From: an uncultured Collinsella sp.
GTDB taxonomy: Bacteria; Actinomycetota; Coriobacteriia; Coriobacteriales; Coriobacteriaceae
Reading direction: 5' to 3'
Length of the DNA stretch: 52,166 nucleotides
Assembly (NCBI GenBank): GCA_902496945.1
Contig: CABVDE010000010.1
Location: forward strand, 1 to 52,166
Part shown: positions 33,632 to 43,067 of the stretch, piece by piece
How positions within the stretch are numbered: position 1 is the stretch's first letter
Layout of the letters: each line of letters opens with the position of its first letter
The notes under the pieces: model-generated
The model's input: only the letters and a program-made list of their open reading frames with translations
Told to the model about the DNA's origin: nothing
The model's database searches: none
Translations under genes and position numbers: made by a program

Positions 33632-36600
33632 GTGTATCTCAAGTCCCTCACGCTCAAAGGGTTCAAGTCGTTTGCCGACCGCGCCCACATGACGTTTGAG
33701 CCGGGCCTGACCGTCATCGTCGGTCCCAACGGCTCGGGAAAATCAAACATCTCCGACTCCATCCTGTGGGTTCTGGGCGAGCAGAGTGCGAAGCAGCTGC
33801 GCGGCCAGGCCATGGAGGACGTCATCTTCTCGGGCTCGTCGGCGCGCAAGCCGGTGGGTGTCGCCGAGGTTACGTTGGTGCTCGATAACTCGGACCACAT
33901 GCTGCCGGTCGACTTTGACGAGGTCGCCATCACCCGTCGCATGTATCGCTCGGGTGAGAGTGAGTACCTCATCAACTCGAGCCCGTGCCGCCTGATGGAC
34001 ATTCAGGACATCCTGCACGATTCGGGCCTGGGCAAGGATACGCATTCCATCATCAGCCAGGGCAAGCTCGATGCCATTTTGCAGAGCCGCCCCGAGGAGC
34101 GCCGCGCCCTCATCGAGGAGGCCGCCGGCATCTCCAAGCACAAGCGCCGCAAGGAGCGTGCGCTCAAAAAGATCAAGTCGATGGACGAGCACCTGACCCG
34201 TGCTCGCGACATCAATAAGGAAATCGCCCGTCAGCTGCGACCGCTGGAGCGTCAGGTCGATCGCGCGCGCAAGTACAAAGAGCTGTCCTCGCGCGCGAAC
34301 GAGCTTACGCAGATGCTGGCCGTCGATGAGCTGCGTTCGCTGCAATCGCAGTGGAACGACCTGGAGAGCCGCTCCAAGGAAGGCGCCGCCGAGCTCGAGC
34401 TGGCGCAGTACCGCCTGGGCGAAAAGGAGCGCGAGCTCGAGAAACTTCAGGTCATGCTCGAGGAAAAGGGCCTGTTTGTGGGCGACCTGGGTGAGCAACG
34501 TCGCCACATGCAAGACGTGGTCGGCCGCATTAACTCGGACATGCGCCTGCTCGAGGAAAAGGGCCACAACATGGTGTCGCGTCTGTCCGACATGCGCGGC
34601 CAGATCTCGAGCTCCGAGCATCAGCGTCGTCGCGTGGTCGAGGAGCTCGAGGACGCGCGTGCGCAGCTTGAGGAAGTGACCGGCGCGCACCTGCAGGCCC
34701 AGGAGGACGTTGACGCCGCCGGTCCTGCCGCTGCCGAACTTCATGAGCGTCGCGTCGCGCTCGACAATCAGATTTCTCAGCTTACGCGCGAGCAGCGCGA
34801 TGTGCAGCGCGTGGCCGACAACGCCGCGCTCGAACTTGCCAAGGTGAAGGATTCCTTGAGCAATGCCGAGGTCGAGGACAACATGTATGCCTCGCGCCTG
34901 GAGCAGATCGACGAGCAGCTCGAGGAGGTCATGGCCTCGCTCGAGAGCCGTCGCAACCGCGCCGAGGAGCTTGAGGGTGCCCTTGATGAGGCGCGCCGGG
35001 CCCAGACTGATGCACGTGAGGCCACCGAGGCGGCACGCGCGGCCCTGAAGGACCTGCGTGCCCGCGAGAGCGAGGCACGCAACAAGTTATCCGAGGTGCG
35101 CTCGGAGCTTGCCAGCCAAAAGAAACTCGATGCCCGCATGGCCGACAGCTCGCCGCTCGTGAGCCGTCTGGTGGGTGCGCTGGGCGACGATGTCTCGGGC
35201 CGTCTGGGCGACGTGCTCGAGGCTCCTCGTGAGCTTGAGGGCCTGGTCGAGCAGCTGCTTGCCGGCGATATCGATGCCCTGCTGTTTGACGATGCGTCCG
35301 CGCTTGAACGTGCCGGCCGTGCCGCCCTGGATCAGAAGAAGGCCTCGGGCGAGGCCCTGCTGGTGGTGCGTGGCGTGAGCGGCTCTGCCGCCGCCGAGGG
35401 CGCCGCCGGTACCCGTCTGGTTGATCGTCTGTCCGTGCGCGCAGGCTACGGTCCCGTCGTCGAGGCGCTGCTCGGCGGCTATTACGTTGTCGATGACTTG
35501 GCTGCCGCGCTGGCGGCACCGGTTGTGGACGGCGTGACTTACGTGACCCCCGATGGCGCCCGCGTTGCCTGCGGCGGCCTGGTGCGCGTGGGGCTCGACG
35601 CCGGCGAGGCGTCAGGTGCCTTGGAGCGCAAGCGCCGTATCCGCGAGCTGGAGGGGCTTGAGCCCGATTTGGCCGCTGTGTTTGAACATGTGTCAGGCCA
35701 GGTCGTTGAGGCCAATGTTGCCGTTGAGGAAGCGCGTGCCGCCGAGGGCGATGCCGCCGGCGAGATTGCCCGCCTTGAGGGCGAGCGCCGCTCCCTGTTG
35801 TCCGAGATCGGCCGTCTGGAGCAAAGCGCCAACAATGCCGAGGTCGAGCGCGCGCGTATCTCCAAACGCCGTGAGCAGGCTGCCGAGGCCGTTCGCGCCG
35901 CACGTCCGCGTGTGGACGAGCTCACCCGTTCGCGTGACGAGGCCCGTGCGCAAGCGAGCGATCTGGGCTTGCAGATTGCCGAGGCCAACGACGAACTCGA
36001 TCGCGTTCGCCGCGACGATTCCGAGGCTGCCGGTAAGCTCGCCGACGCCAAGGTGCGTCTGGCTCAGACGAGCGAGCGCCTTCGTTCGCTGAAGGGTCGT
36101 GTGCCCGATCTGGAGCATCGCCTTGAGGGCATCGATCGCCGCATCCGCGGAACGCGCCAGGCTTCGCGCTCGCTCGAGCTGCTGCGCCTGCGCGTCGACC
36201 CCATGCACGAGCGCTATTCGGCCCTGCTGGAGCGCGCCTCGGATTGGGCTGCGCGCCTGCGCGATCAGGCTTCGCTCGAGGAGGCGGACTCGGTTTCGCT
36301 CAAGAAGACCATCGAGGATGCCAAGGCAGAGGTTGCTCGCGCAAAGGAGAGGGTCGACACCGTCACCGCCACGCAAAACGAGTTCAAGGTCGCGCGTGGC
36401 AAGCTCGAGGTGCAGGTCGAGGCCGCCATTAAGGCCATTACCGCCGATGGCACCACGGTGCTCGAAGAAGCCCTCATGCTTCCCGCGCCCACCGACCGTG
36501 ACGCCGCCGAGCGCGAGCTCAACCAGCTCGTTCGCCAAATCAACAACCTGGGCCCTGTGAACCAGGTCGCCATGGAGGAGTACGAACAGCTCAAGCGCCG

Positions 36601-37168
36601 CGCCGATTACATCGAGGAGCAACTGGACGATCTGGAGAGCGCACGCAAGGCGCTCACCAAGATTACCGTTGCCATCGACCGAAAGATGCGCAAGGCGTTC
36701 CTGGTAACGTTTGAGAAGGTCGATGCGAACTTCCGCGAGATCTTCGCCATGCTGTTCCCCGGCGGTCAAGCGCATTTGGAGATGACCGATCCCGAGCACC
36801 CGGCCGAGACGGGTGTCGAGGTCGTGGCGCAGCCGCGCGGCAAGCGCATCACCAAGATGATGCTCATGTCGGGTGGCGAGAAGAGCCTGACCGCGCTTGC
36901 CCTGCTCTTTGCCGTGTACCGCACGCGTACGGTGCCGTTCTATGTGCTGGACGAGGTCGAGGCGGCGCTCGACGACGCCAATCTGTCCAAGCTCATCGGT
37001 GCGCTCGACGTGTTGCGTTCCGATACGCAGCTCTTGGTCATTTCGCATCAGCGCCGTACTATGGAGGACGCTGACGTTCTCTACGGCGTCTCGATGCAAG
37101 CCGATGGCGTCAGTCGCGTCGTCTCGCAAAAACTCGATCGCGAAACCGGAAAGGTCGTGAATGCATAA
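33632..37168 (+). CDS. smc: Chromosome segregation ATPase SMC
   Basis: A 1178-residue condensin subunit starting with GTG 33632. It has Walker A GPNGSGKS (31-38), Q-loop, a first coiled coil (~170-500), the hinge (~510-660, with YGPVVEALLGGYYVVDDL and GGLVRVG), and a return coiled coil. The ABC signature is MSGGEKS (1079-1085) and Walker B VLDEVEAALDDAN. It compacts and separates sister chromosomes with ScpA and ScpB, which are not in the window. Its stop shares a base with the ftsY start. Confidence 0.97.
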   Translation: MYLKSLTLKGFKSFADRAHMTFEPGLTVIVGPNGSGKSNISDSILWVLGEQSAKQLRGQAMEDVIFSGSSARKPVGVAEVTLVLDNSDHMLPVDFDEVAITRRMYRSGESEYLINSSPCRLMDIQDILHDSGLGKDTHSIISQGKLDAILQSRPEERRALIEEAAGISKHKRRKERALKKIKSMDEHLTRARDINKEIARQLRPLERQVDRARKYKELSSRANELTQMLAVDELRSLQSQWNDLESRSKEGAAELELAQYRLGEKERELEKLQVMLEEKGLFVGDLGEQRRHMQDVVGRINSDMRLLEEKGHNMVSRLSDMRGQISSSEHQRRRVVEELEDARAQLEEVTGAHLQAQEDVDAAGPAAAELHERRVALDNQISQLTREQRDVQRVADNAALELAKVKDSLSNAEVEDNMYASRLEQIDEQLEEVMASLESRRNRAEELEGALDEARRAQTDAREATEAARAALKDLRARESEARNKLSEVRSELASQKKLDARMADSSPLVSRLVGALGDDVSGRLGDVLEAPRELEGLVEQLLAGDIDALLFDDASALERAGRAALDQKKASGEALLVVRGVSGSAAAEGAAGTRLVDRLSVRAGYGPVVEALLGGYYVVDDLAAALAAPVVDGVTYVTPDGARVACGGLVRVGLDAGEASGALERKRRIRELEGLEPDLAAVFEHVSGQVVEANVAVEEARAAEGDAAGEIARLEGERRSLLSEIGRLEQSANNAEVERARISKRREQAAEAVRAARPRVDELTRSRDEARAQASDLGLQIAEANDELDRVRRDDSEAAGKLADAKVRLAQTSERLRSLKGRVPDLEHRLEGIDRRIRGTRQASRSLELLRLRVDPMHERYSALLERASDWAARLRDQASLEEADSVSLKKTIEDAKAEVARAKERVDTVTATQNEFKVARGKLEVQVEAAIKAITADGTTVLEEALMLPAPTDRDAAERELNQLVRQINNLGPVNQVAMEEYEQLKRRADYIEEQLDDLESARKALTKITVAIDRKMRKAFLVTFEKVDANFREIFAMLFPGGQAHLEMTDPEHPAETGVEVVAQPRGKRITKMMLMSGGEKSLTALALLFAVYRTRTVPFYVLDEVEAALDDANLSKLIGALDVLRSDTQLLVISHQRRTMEDADVLYGVSMQADGVSRVVSQKLDRETGKVVNA

Positions 37169-38085
37169 TGGGATTCTTTGACGCTCTCTCTCGCGGACTT
37201 GAGCGCAGCCGCGAGGCCCTCAACGAGGTCTTCTACTTTGGCGGCGAGGTCGACGAGGACTTCTGGGAGGACCTTGAGGACACCCTCGTTATGGGTGACA
37301 TGGGTGCCGAGGTCGCTATTCAGGTCTCCGACGACTTGCGCGACGCCGCGGCCAAGAAGAACCTCAAGACCGCCCCGCAGCTCCGTCGCGCCCTGGCCGA
37401 GCAGCTCGAGCAGCACTTTGTGCCCGTCGAGCGCGATCCGTTCTCCGATACGCCGAGCTGCGTGCTGTTTGTGGGCATCAACGGTGCCGGCAAGACCACC
37501 ACGGTCGGCAAGATCGCAAGCGCCATGGCTGCCCGCGGCAAGAATGTCGTGATCGGCTCTGCCGATACGTTCCGCGCCGCCGCCATCGAGCAGCTCGATG
37601 TATGGGGCCAGCGCGCCGGCGTCCCCGTCATCAAGCGTGACCGCGGCTCCGATCCGGCGAGCGTGTGCTACGACGTGCTCGACGAGGCCGACAAACGCGG
37701 CAGCGATCTGGTGCTCATCGATACCGCCGGTCGTCTGCACACGAGCCCCGAGCTCATGCGCGAGCTCGCCAAGGTGGTCAACGTCACCCGTAAGCGCGCC
37801 GCCAATATGACCGCCGGCCCCATGCCCGTCTCGGTCGTGCTCGTGATCGATGCCGCAACCGGCCAGAACGGTCTGAACCAGGCGCTCGAGTTTAACGAAG
37901 CGCTGGGCCTGGACGGTATTATCATGACAAAGCTCGACGGCACGGCAAAGGGCGGCATCGCCATGGCCGTGGCCGAGAAGCTCAAGCTCCCGATCCTGCG
38001 CGTCGGCGTGGGCGAGCAGGTTGATGACCTGCAGGAGTTCAATGCCAAAGATTTCTGCCGCGCCCTGGTGGGCGAGTCCAATTAA
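37168..38085 (+). CDS. ftsY: Signal recognition particle receptor FtsY
   Basis: A 305-residue SRP GTPase that docks ribosome-SRP complexes at the membrane. The four-helix N domain comes first, then G1 GINGAGKT (103-110), DTFRAAAIEQL, DTAGRLHTSPELM and TKLDGTAKGG. The acidic A domain found in E. coli is absent, and a short amphipathic start GFFDALSRGLERSREAL probably binds the membrane, as in other Gram-positives. Directly coupled to smc and eleven bases before ffh. Confidence 0.96.
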   Translation: MGFFDALSRGLERSREALNEVFYFGGEVDEDFWEDLEDTLVMGDMGAEVAIQVSDDLRDAAAKKNLKTAPQLRRALAEQLEQHFVPVERDPFSDTPSCVLFVGINGAGKTTTVGKIASAMAARGKNVVIGSADTFRAAAIEQLDVWGQRAGVPVIKRDRGSDPASVCYDVLDEADKRGSDLVLIDTAGRLHTSPELMRELAKVVNVTRKRAANMTAGPMPVSVVLVIDAATGQNGLNQALEFNEALGLDGIIMTKLDGTAKGGIAMAVAEKLKLPILRVGVGEQVDDLQEFNAKDFCRALVGESN

Positions 38086-38095
38086 GGAGTGACTA

Positions 38096-39571
38096 GTGTT
38101 TGATTCCCTGAGCGATCGCCTCAACGACACATTTGACCGCCTGCGCGGCAAGGGCAAGCTGACCGAGGCCGATATCACCTCGGCCATGCGCGACATCCGC
38201 ATGGCGCTGCTCGAGGCCGACGTCAACTTTAAGGTCGTCAAGGAGTTCGTTGCCAAGACCAAGGAGCGCTGCATGACCGCCGAGGTCATGGAGTCGCTGT
38301 CGCCGGCGCAAAACGTCGTCAAGATCGTGCTCGATGAGCTCACCGAGATGCTCGGCTCCACCGAGAGCAAGCTTGTCTTTAGCAATCGTATTCCCAACGT
38401 CATCATGCTTGTGGGCCTGCAGGGCTCCGGTAAGACCACGGCTGCCGTAAAGCTCGCCTACCTGCTCAAGAAGCAGGGCCGCTCGCCGCTGCTCGCCGCG
38501 TGCGACGTCTACCGTCCCGCCGCTGCCGACCAGCTGGCCACGCTCGGTGGCGAGATCGGCGTGCCGGTCTTCCGTGGCGACGGTGCGCATCCGGTCGACA
38601 TCGCCAAGGGCGCCATCCAGGAGGCCGTCGACCACCTGCGCGACGTGGTCATCGTCGATACCGCCGGTCGTCTGCAGATCGACGAGCAGATGATGCAGGA
38701 GGCCGTTGACATCAAGAAGGCCGTTAAGCCCGATCAGGTGCTGATGGTCGTCGATGCCATGACCGGCCAGGACATCGTCAACGTGGTCTCGACGTTTGCC
38801 GAGCGCACCGACTTTGACGGCGTGATCATCTCCAAGCTCGACGGTGACGCCCGTGGCGGCGGCGCGCTTTCGGTGCGCCAGGTGACCGGCAAACCCATCA
38901 AGTTTGTGAGCATGGGCGAGAAGCCCGATTCGCTTGAGCCGTTCTATCCCGACCGCATGGCCAAGCGCATTCTGGGCATGGGCGACGTCGTCGGCATTAT
39001 CGAGAAGGCCCAGGAGGCCGCCGACGCTGAGCAGCTCGAGGCCGCCGAGCGCATGTTGCGCGAGGGCTTCACCATGAATGACATGCTCGACCAGATGAAG
39101 GCCGTCAAGAAGATGGGCGGCATGAAGGGTATCCTGGGTATGCTCCCCGGTGGCCAGCGTGCGCTCAACCAGATGGGTGGCAACCTGGACGAGGGCATCT
39201 TCGATAAGAACGAGGCCATCATCATGTCGATGACCAAGGAGGAGCGCCTGCGTCCTTCCATCATCAACGGTCAGCGCCGCGCCCGCATTGCCAAGGGTGC
39301 TGGCGTGACCCCCACCGAGGTCAACAGCCTTATGAAGCAGTGGGGCGAGATGAACAAGATGATGGGCCGCATGCGCACGATGGCCAATCAGGCACAGGCC
39401 GGCGGCAAGAAGGGCAAAAAGGGTAAGAAGGGCAAGAAGATGCGCATGCCCAATATTCCCGGCCTGGATGCCATGGGTCTGGGCGGCATGGGCGGCCTGG
39501 GAACGGGCGGCCCCAAGTCCGATATGGACCTGCTGCGCCAGATGGAAGCGCAGATGCGCAATAAAAAGTAA
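38096..39571 (+). CDS. ffh: Signal recognition particle protein Ffh
   Basis: A 491-residue SRP54 protein starting with GTG 38096 after AAGGAGTG. The N domain (LSDRLNDTFDRLRGKGKLTE) and G domain (GLQGSGKT at 107-114, CDVYRPAAADQL, DTAGR, SKLDGDARGGGALS) come first. The methionine-rich M domain for signal peptides and SRP RNA follows, and the protein ends in a Gly/Lys/Met-rich tail with repeated GKK units. Last gene of the rnc-smc-ftsY-ffh run; rpsP, which often follows, is not here. Confidence 0.97.
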   Translation: MFDSLSDRLNDTFDRLRGKGKLTEADITSAMRDIRMALLEADVNFKVVKEFVAKTKERCMTAEVMESLSPAQNVVKIVLDELTEMLGSTESKLVFSNRIPNVIMLVGLQGSGKTTAAVKLAYLLKKQGRSPLLAACDVYRPAAADQLATLGGEIGVPVFRGDGAHPVDIAKGAIQEAVDHLRDVVIVDTAGRLQIDEQMMQEAVDIKKAVKPDQVLMVVDAMTGQDIVNVVSTFAERTDFDGVIISKLDGDARGGGALSVRQVTGKPIKFVSMGEKPDSLEPFYPDRMAKRILGMGDVVGIIEKAQEAADAEQLEAAERMLREGFTMNDMLDQMKAVKKMGGMKGILGMLPGGQRALNQMGGNLDEGIFDKNEAIIMSMTKEERLRPSIINGQRRARIAKGAGVTPTEVNSLMKQWGEMNKMMGRMRTMANQAQAGGKKGKKGKKGKKMRMPNIPGLDAMGLGGMGGLGTGGPKSDMDLLRQMEAQMRNKK

Positions 39572-39591
39572 CGACTGATTGAGTCGTGTAT

Positions 39592-39631
39592 GACGAAGGC
39601 CGCCTGGATGGTGTTCCAGGCGGCCTTCGTC
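39592..39631. terminator. Bidirectional terminator between ffh and the DUF134/NifX gene
   Basis: A perfect 16-bp stem (arms 39592-39607 and 39616-39631, core GGCCGCCTGG) with an eight-base loop lies between converging genes. T-rich sequence follows on the plus side. Confidence 0.75.
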
Positions 39632-39681
39632 GTTGTGTCTTGTTGCGCGCATGGCGCGTGTTGGCGCCGAGGAGCTTGCCG

Positions 39682-40446
39682 TTAGTGACAGCCGCAGCCT
39701 TCGTGGCCCTCGTGCTCGTGGTGACCGTGGCAGCCACAGGACTCGCCATGCTCGTGGGCGTGCTCGTGGTCGTGGCCGTGGCAGTCGCAGGTGGCCTCGC
39801 CGGTCTGCGCGAGTGTGCCGGCAATGAGGGCCTCGACGCAGGCATCACAGCTGCCCTGGGCGCCGGCATAGACCGTGATGCCCGCCTGGGCGAGTGCGTT
39901 GATGGCGCCGCCACCGATACCGCCGCAAATGAGCGTGTCGACGCCGCCGTTGGCGAGCAGACCCGCCAGCGCGCCATGACCGGTGCCACCGGTACCTACG
40001 ACTTGCTCGTTGATCACTTTGCCATCTTGGATGTCGTAGATCTTGAACTGCTCGCTGCGTCCAAAGTGCATAAAGATGTTGCCGTTGTCGTATGTGGTTG
40101 CCACCCTCATGGTGCCGACCTCCTTTGCTGGCCATACGGCCGTCGTCGTGGGTGTGGGGGAGTACGCGATATTGCCGCCCTCGATAATGAGCGCCCGTCC
40201 ATTGACCAGCGCGTTTGCAACCTTGCGATGCGCGCGGCTGCAGATGGCCGCCACGGTGGCGCGGGCGATGCCCATGTGCTGGGCGACTGCCTCTTGGTTA
40301 AGGCCTTCCAGGTCGCACAGGCGCAGCACCTCGAGCTCGTCGACCGTCATGTCGATGGCGCCTCCGCTGGCAAGGCCATCGGGGGTAAAGCCGCGGTATT
40401 CGGGGATGATCCCGACGCGGCGCAGTTTTTCGCGTCTTCCTGCCAT
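39682..40446 (-). CDS. DUF134 DNA-binding domain fused to a NifX/NifB-type metal-cluster domain with His/Cys tail
   Basis: A 254-residue protein. ATG 40446 has TTGGAG upstream; a TTG start ten codons earlier lies inside the operator and is rejected. Residues 1-~95 are DUF134, with PEYRGFTPDG and a helix-turn-helix (NQEAVAQHMGIARATVAAI). Residues ~110-215 are a dinitrogenase iron-molybdenum cofactor-like domain: MRVATTYDNGNIFMHFGRSE, LICGGIGGGAINAL and CDACVEALIAG. The last ~38 residues are almost all His, Cys, Gly, Glu and Asp (CHGHDHEHAHEHGE type), like the nickel tails of SlyD or HypB. It may be a metal- or cluster-sensing repressor that also stores metal. No nitrogen-fixation genes are nearby. 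A palindrome over its start region suggests autoregulation. Confidence 0.85.
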   Translation of the reverse strand: MAGRREKLRRVGIIPEYRGFTPDGLASGGAIDMTVDELEVLRLCDLEGLNQEAVAQHMGIARATVAAICSRAHRKVANALVNGRALIIEGGNIAYSPTPTTTAVWPAKEVGTMRVATTYDNGNIFMHFGRSEQFKIYDIQDGKVINEQVVGTGGTGHGALAGLLANGGVDTLICGGIGGGAINALAQAGITVYAGAQGSCDACVEALIAGTLAQTGEATCDCHGHDHEHAHEHGESCGCHGHHEHEGHEGCGCH

Positions 40447-40460
40447 ACACACTCCAAATC

Positions 40461-40525
40461 TGACATATGTCAACAATAGGATAACTCGTTGCTTGTTGAT
40501 CGCAAGGCATTTTTAGCATATGTCA
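40461..40525 (-). promoter_or_regulatory. Operator pair and promoter of the DUF134/NifX gene
   Basis: A perfect 12-base palindrome TGACATATGTCA (40461-40472) lies 15 bases upstream of the start codon. A second site AGCATATGTCA (40515-40525) matches CATATGTCA. On the minus strand TTGCGA and TATCCT, 16 bases apart, lie between them and form a plausible promoter, with the first palindrome at the start of transcription. Confidence 0.6.
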
Positions 40526-40572
40526 GAAAATGAGGGCTTGTGTTAGGGCTGTGGGGTCAAGTGCGCCTGGGC

Positions 40573-40578
40573 TACAAT
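40573..40578 (+). promoter_or_regulatory. thyA promoter -10 box
   Basis: TACAAT, 35 bases before the thyA start; the -35 region is not convincing. Confidence 0.4.
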
Positions 40579-40612
40579 AAATCTCGCTTATAGGCGACTG
40601 ACAGGAGGGTCA

Positions 40613-41461
40613 ATGAGCAAAGCTGATCAACAGTTTGTAACCATGTGCCGCGATATCTTGGACCATGGCACCACCACCGAGGGCCAAAAGGTCCGTCCGG
40701 TGTGGGAGGACGGCACCCCTGCCTATACCATTAAAAACTTTGGCGTCACGGCGCGCTACGACCTGCGCGAGGAGTTCCCGGCGCTCACCCTGCGCCGTAC
40801 GGCGCTCAAGTCCGCCATGGATGAGATCCTGTGGATCTATCAAAAGAAGTCCAACAACGTTCATGATCTCAACAGTCATATCTGGGACGAGTGGGCCGAT
40901 GAGACCGGCTCCATCGGCAAGGCCTACGGGTACCAGATTGGCCAGAAGAGCCATTATGCCGAGGGCGACTTTGACCAGATGGACCGCGTGCTGTACGACC
41001 TCAAGCACACGCCGTATAGCCGTCGCATTATGACGAACACCTATGTGTTCAGCGACTTGTCCGAGATGCACCTGTATCCGTGCGCTTATAGCGTGACGTA
41101 TAACGTGACACAGCGTCCGCAGGACGACAAGCCGACACTCAACATGATCCTCAACCAGCGCAGCCAGGACATTTTGGCCGCAAATAACTGGAACGTGTGC
41201 CAGTATGCCATTCTGCTGATGATGGTGGCTCAGTCGGTCGATATGATTCCCGGCGAGCTACTGCACGTGATCGCCGATGCTCACATTTACGACCGTCATG
41301 TCGATATCGTTCGCGAGCTCATCGAGCGTCCACAGTTTGCCGCGCCCAAGGTAACGCTGAACCCGGACGTGCATGACTTCTATGCGTTTACGACTGACGA
41401 CCTGATCGTCGAGGGGTATGAGCATGGCCCGCAGGTCAAGAACATTCCCATCGCGGTGTAG
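40613..41461 (+). CDS. thyA: Thymidylate synthase
   Basis: A 282-residue enzyme that methylates dUMP to dTMP with methylene-tetrahydrofolate, giving dihydrofolate. The nucleophile is Cys157 in LYPCAYS. The folate- and dUMP-binding residues appear in RYDLREEFPALTLRRT, MILNQRSQDILAANNWNVCQYA and HVIADAHIYDRHVD. ATG 40613 follows CAGGAGGG. The next gene, dihydrofolate reductase, begins nine bases later and recycles the product. Confidence 0.96.
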   Translation: MSKADQQFVTMCRDILDHGTTTEGQKVRPVWEDGTPAYTIKNFGVTARYDLREEFPALTLRRTALKSAMDEILWIYQKKSNNVHDLNSHIWDEWADETGSIGKAYGYQIGQKSHYAEGDFDQMDRVLYDLKHTPYSRRIMTNTYVFSDLSEMHLYPCAYSVTYNVTQRPQDDKPTLNMILNQRSQDILAANNWNVCQYAILLMMVAQSVDMIPGELLHVIADAHIYDRHVDIVRELIERPQFAAPKVTLNPDVHDFYAFTTDDLIVEGYEHGPQVKNIPIAV

Positions 41462-41470
41462 GTGACGTGC

Positions 41471-41989
41471 ATGACGTGTAAGCTATCTGCCATCGTTGCC
41501 GTGTGCGATGACTGGGGTATTGGTTGCGAGGGCGACATGGTCGTGTCCAATCGCGCCGACATGCGCCATTTTGTGGCGTGCACTAAGGGCCATCCGGTTA
41601 TCATGGGGCGTAAGACGCTGCTGAGTTTTCCCGGTGGGCGTCCGCTCAAGGACCGTCGCAATATCGTGCTCACGCACGACGAGGGCTTTGCGCCCGAGGG
41701 CGTCGACGTGGTGCATAGCGCTGACGAGGCGCTCGTCGCGGTTGCCGATGAGCCCGTTGCATGGGTGATCGGCGGCGGCGAAGTGTATCGGCAGTTTTTG
41801 CCGTATTGCATCGAGGCCGAGGTCACGCACAACCACTGTACGCATGCCGTGGATACGTACTTTCCCGACTTGGATGCCGATCCTGCGTGGGAGATTGCGC
41901 AGCGTAGCGGAGTCGCGACGATTGCCGTCGGCGAGGGTGACGAGGGCGTCGATTATGAGTTCGTGACGTATCGTCGCGTCGATGCTTAA
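41471..41989 (+). CDS. folA: Dihydrofolate reductase
   Basis: A 172-residue enzyme that reduces dihydrofolate with NADPH. ATG 41471 has AGGTGA upstream; GTG 41462 would leave no ribosome site. The fold is shown by SAIVAVCDDWGIG, DMRHFVACTKGHPVIMGRKT, PGGRPLKDRRNIVLT, WVIGGGEVYRQFLPYC and AEVTHNHCTHAVDTYFP. The usual LPW after the first loop reads MVV here, a change next to the Met20 loop. This divergence could alter antifolate binding, but I cannot test it. Coupled with thyA. Confidence 0.9.
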   Translation: MTCKLSAIVAVCDDWGIGCEGDMVVSNRADMRHFVACTKGHPVIMGRKTLLSFPGGRPLKDRRNIVLTHDEGFAPEGVDVVHSADEALVAVADEPVAWVIGGGEVYRQFLPYCIEAEVTHNHCTHAVDTYFPDLDADPAWEIAQRSGVATIAVGEGDEGVDYEFVTYRRVDA

Positions 41990-42030
41990 AACCGATCATC
42001 CCTTCGGTATTATCGGGTTGATATGAATGA

Positions 42031-42060
42031 CGGGGCGGCGCATGGCGTTGCCCCGATATT
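42031..42060 (+). terminator. Weak hairpin after folA
   Basis: CGGGGCGGCGC pairs with GCGTTGCCCCG using two G-T pairs across a three-base loop. An ATATTTGT tail follows. Confidence 0.45.
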
Positions 42061-42098
42061 TGTATAGGTGCTGCAAAGAAAGGTGCGGGCTGGCTACT

Positions 42099-43013
42099 AT
42101 GACTGATGCCGTTGAGGTGTTGCGAATCGATTCGCTCGAGGACGAGCGGCTCGATGCCTATGTGCGACTGACCGAGCGTGAGCTGCGCTGCGTACTGGAA
42201 CCGCAGAAGGGCATCTTTATCTCCGAAAGCGCCAAGGTCATAGAGCGTGCGGTGCGCGCCGGATACGAGCCGGTGAGCTTTCTGTTGGGTGAGCGCTGGC
42301 TCGACCAGATGATGCCGCTGTTTGAGCAGCTTGTCGTGCGCGAGGGCGCGGGTCCGGTTCCGGTGTTTGTGGCCTCGATGGAGCTCATGGAGCAGCTGAC
42401 GGGTTTTAACGTGACGCGCGGTGCGCTCGCGGCGTTTCGTCGCCCGCGTCAGATCCCGGTCGATGAGTTCTTGGACGGCGTCGTCGAGGCGGCGGGGGAG
42501 CGTCCGGTGCGTGTGTGCGTGCTTGAGGGCATTGTCGATCACACCAATGTGGGCGCGATTTTCCGCTCGGCCGCCGCATTGAACGTTGACGGCATTTTGG
42601 TCAGCCCGACGTGCTGCGACCCGCTGTACCGTCGCTCGGCCCGCGTGAGCATGGGCACGGTCTTTCAGGTGCCGTGGACGCGTATCGGCAGCGAGGCGCG
42701 CGTGTGGCCGCATGATGGACTGGCGGCGCTGCACGACGCCGGCTTTTCGTGTGCCGCTATGGCGCTAACGGACGATTCCGTTTCGCTGGACGATCCTGTG
42801 CTGCAAGAGATTGATCGCCTGGCGATCTTTATGGGCACCGAGGGTGCTGGCCTGGGCGCCAAGACTATTGCCGGCTGTGACCACGCCGTTCGCATTCCGA
42901 TGGCGCACGGCGTCGATTCGCTCAACGTGGCCGCGGCGAGCGCCGTCGCCTTTTGGCAGCTGTGCCCGCATGTGAGCAACGAGTATCATTACCAGCCGGG
43001 TTTGTATCACTAG
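42099..43013 (+). CDS. TrmH/SpoU-family RNA 2'-O-methyltransferase
   Basis: A 304-residue protein. ATG 42099 is the first start consistent with family length; the ribosome site (AAAGG) is weak and upstream starts cannot be excluded. The N-terminal substrate-binding domain reads YVRLTERELR and GIFISESAKVIERAV. The C-terminal SPOUT knot has VLEGIVDHTNVGAIFRSAAA (motif 1), IFMGTEGAGL (motif 2) and IPMAHGVDSLNVAAASAVAF (motif 3). It would methylate a ribose in rRNA or tRNA; the target cannot be read from the sequence. Confidence 0.9.
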   Translation: MTDAVEVLRIDSLEDERLDAYVRLTERELRCVLEPQKGIFISESAKVIERAVRAGYEPVSFLLGERWLDQMMPLFEQLVVREGAGPVPVFVASMELMEQLTGFNVTRGALAAFRRPRQIPVDEFLDGVVEAAGERPVRVCVLEGIVDHTNVGAIFRSAAALNVDGILVSPTCCDPLYRRSARVSMGTVFQVPWTRIGSEARVWPHDGLAALHDAGFSCAAMALTDDSVSLDDPVLQEIDRLAIFMGTEGAGLGAKTIAGCDHAVRIPMAHGVDSLNVAAASAVAFWQLCPHVSNEYHYQPGLYH

Positions 43014-43067
43014 GCAGATATTCCGCAACGGGCTCTGATTCGGGGTGTTTCGGTCGCCGCCGGTCGG

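Noticed and set aside
39682..40446. Nitrogen fixation function for the NifX-like domain
   Set aside because: No nifHDK or nifB genes are visible. This domain family is common in non-fixing bacteria.
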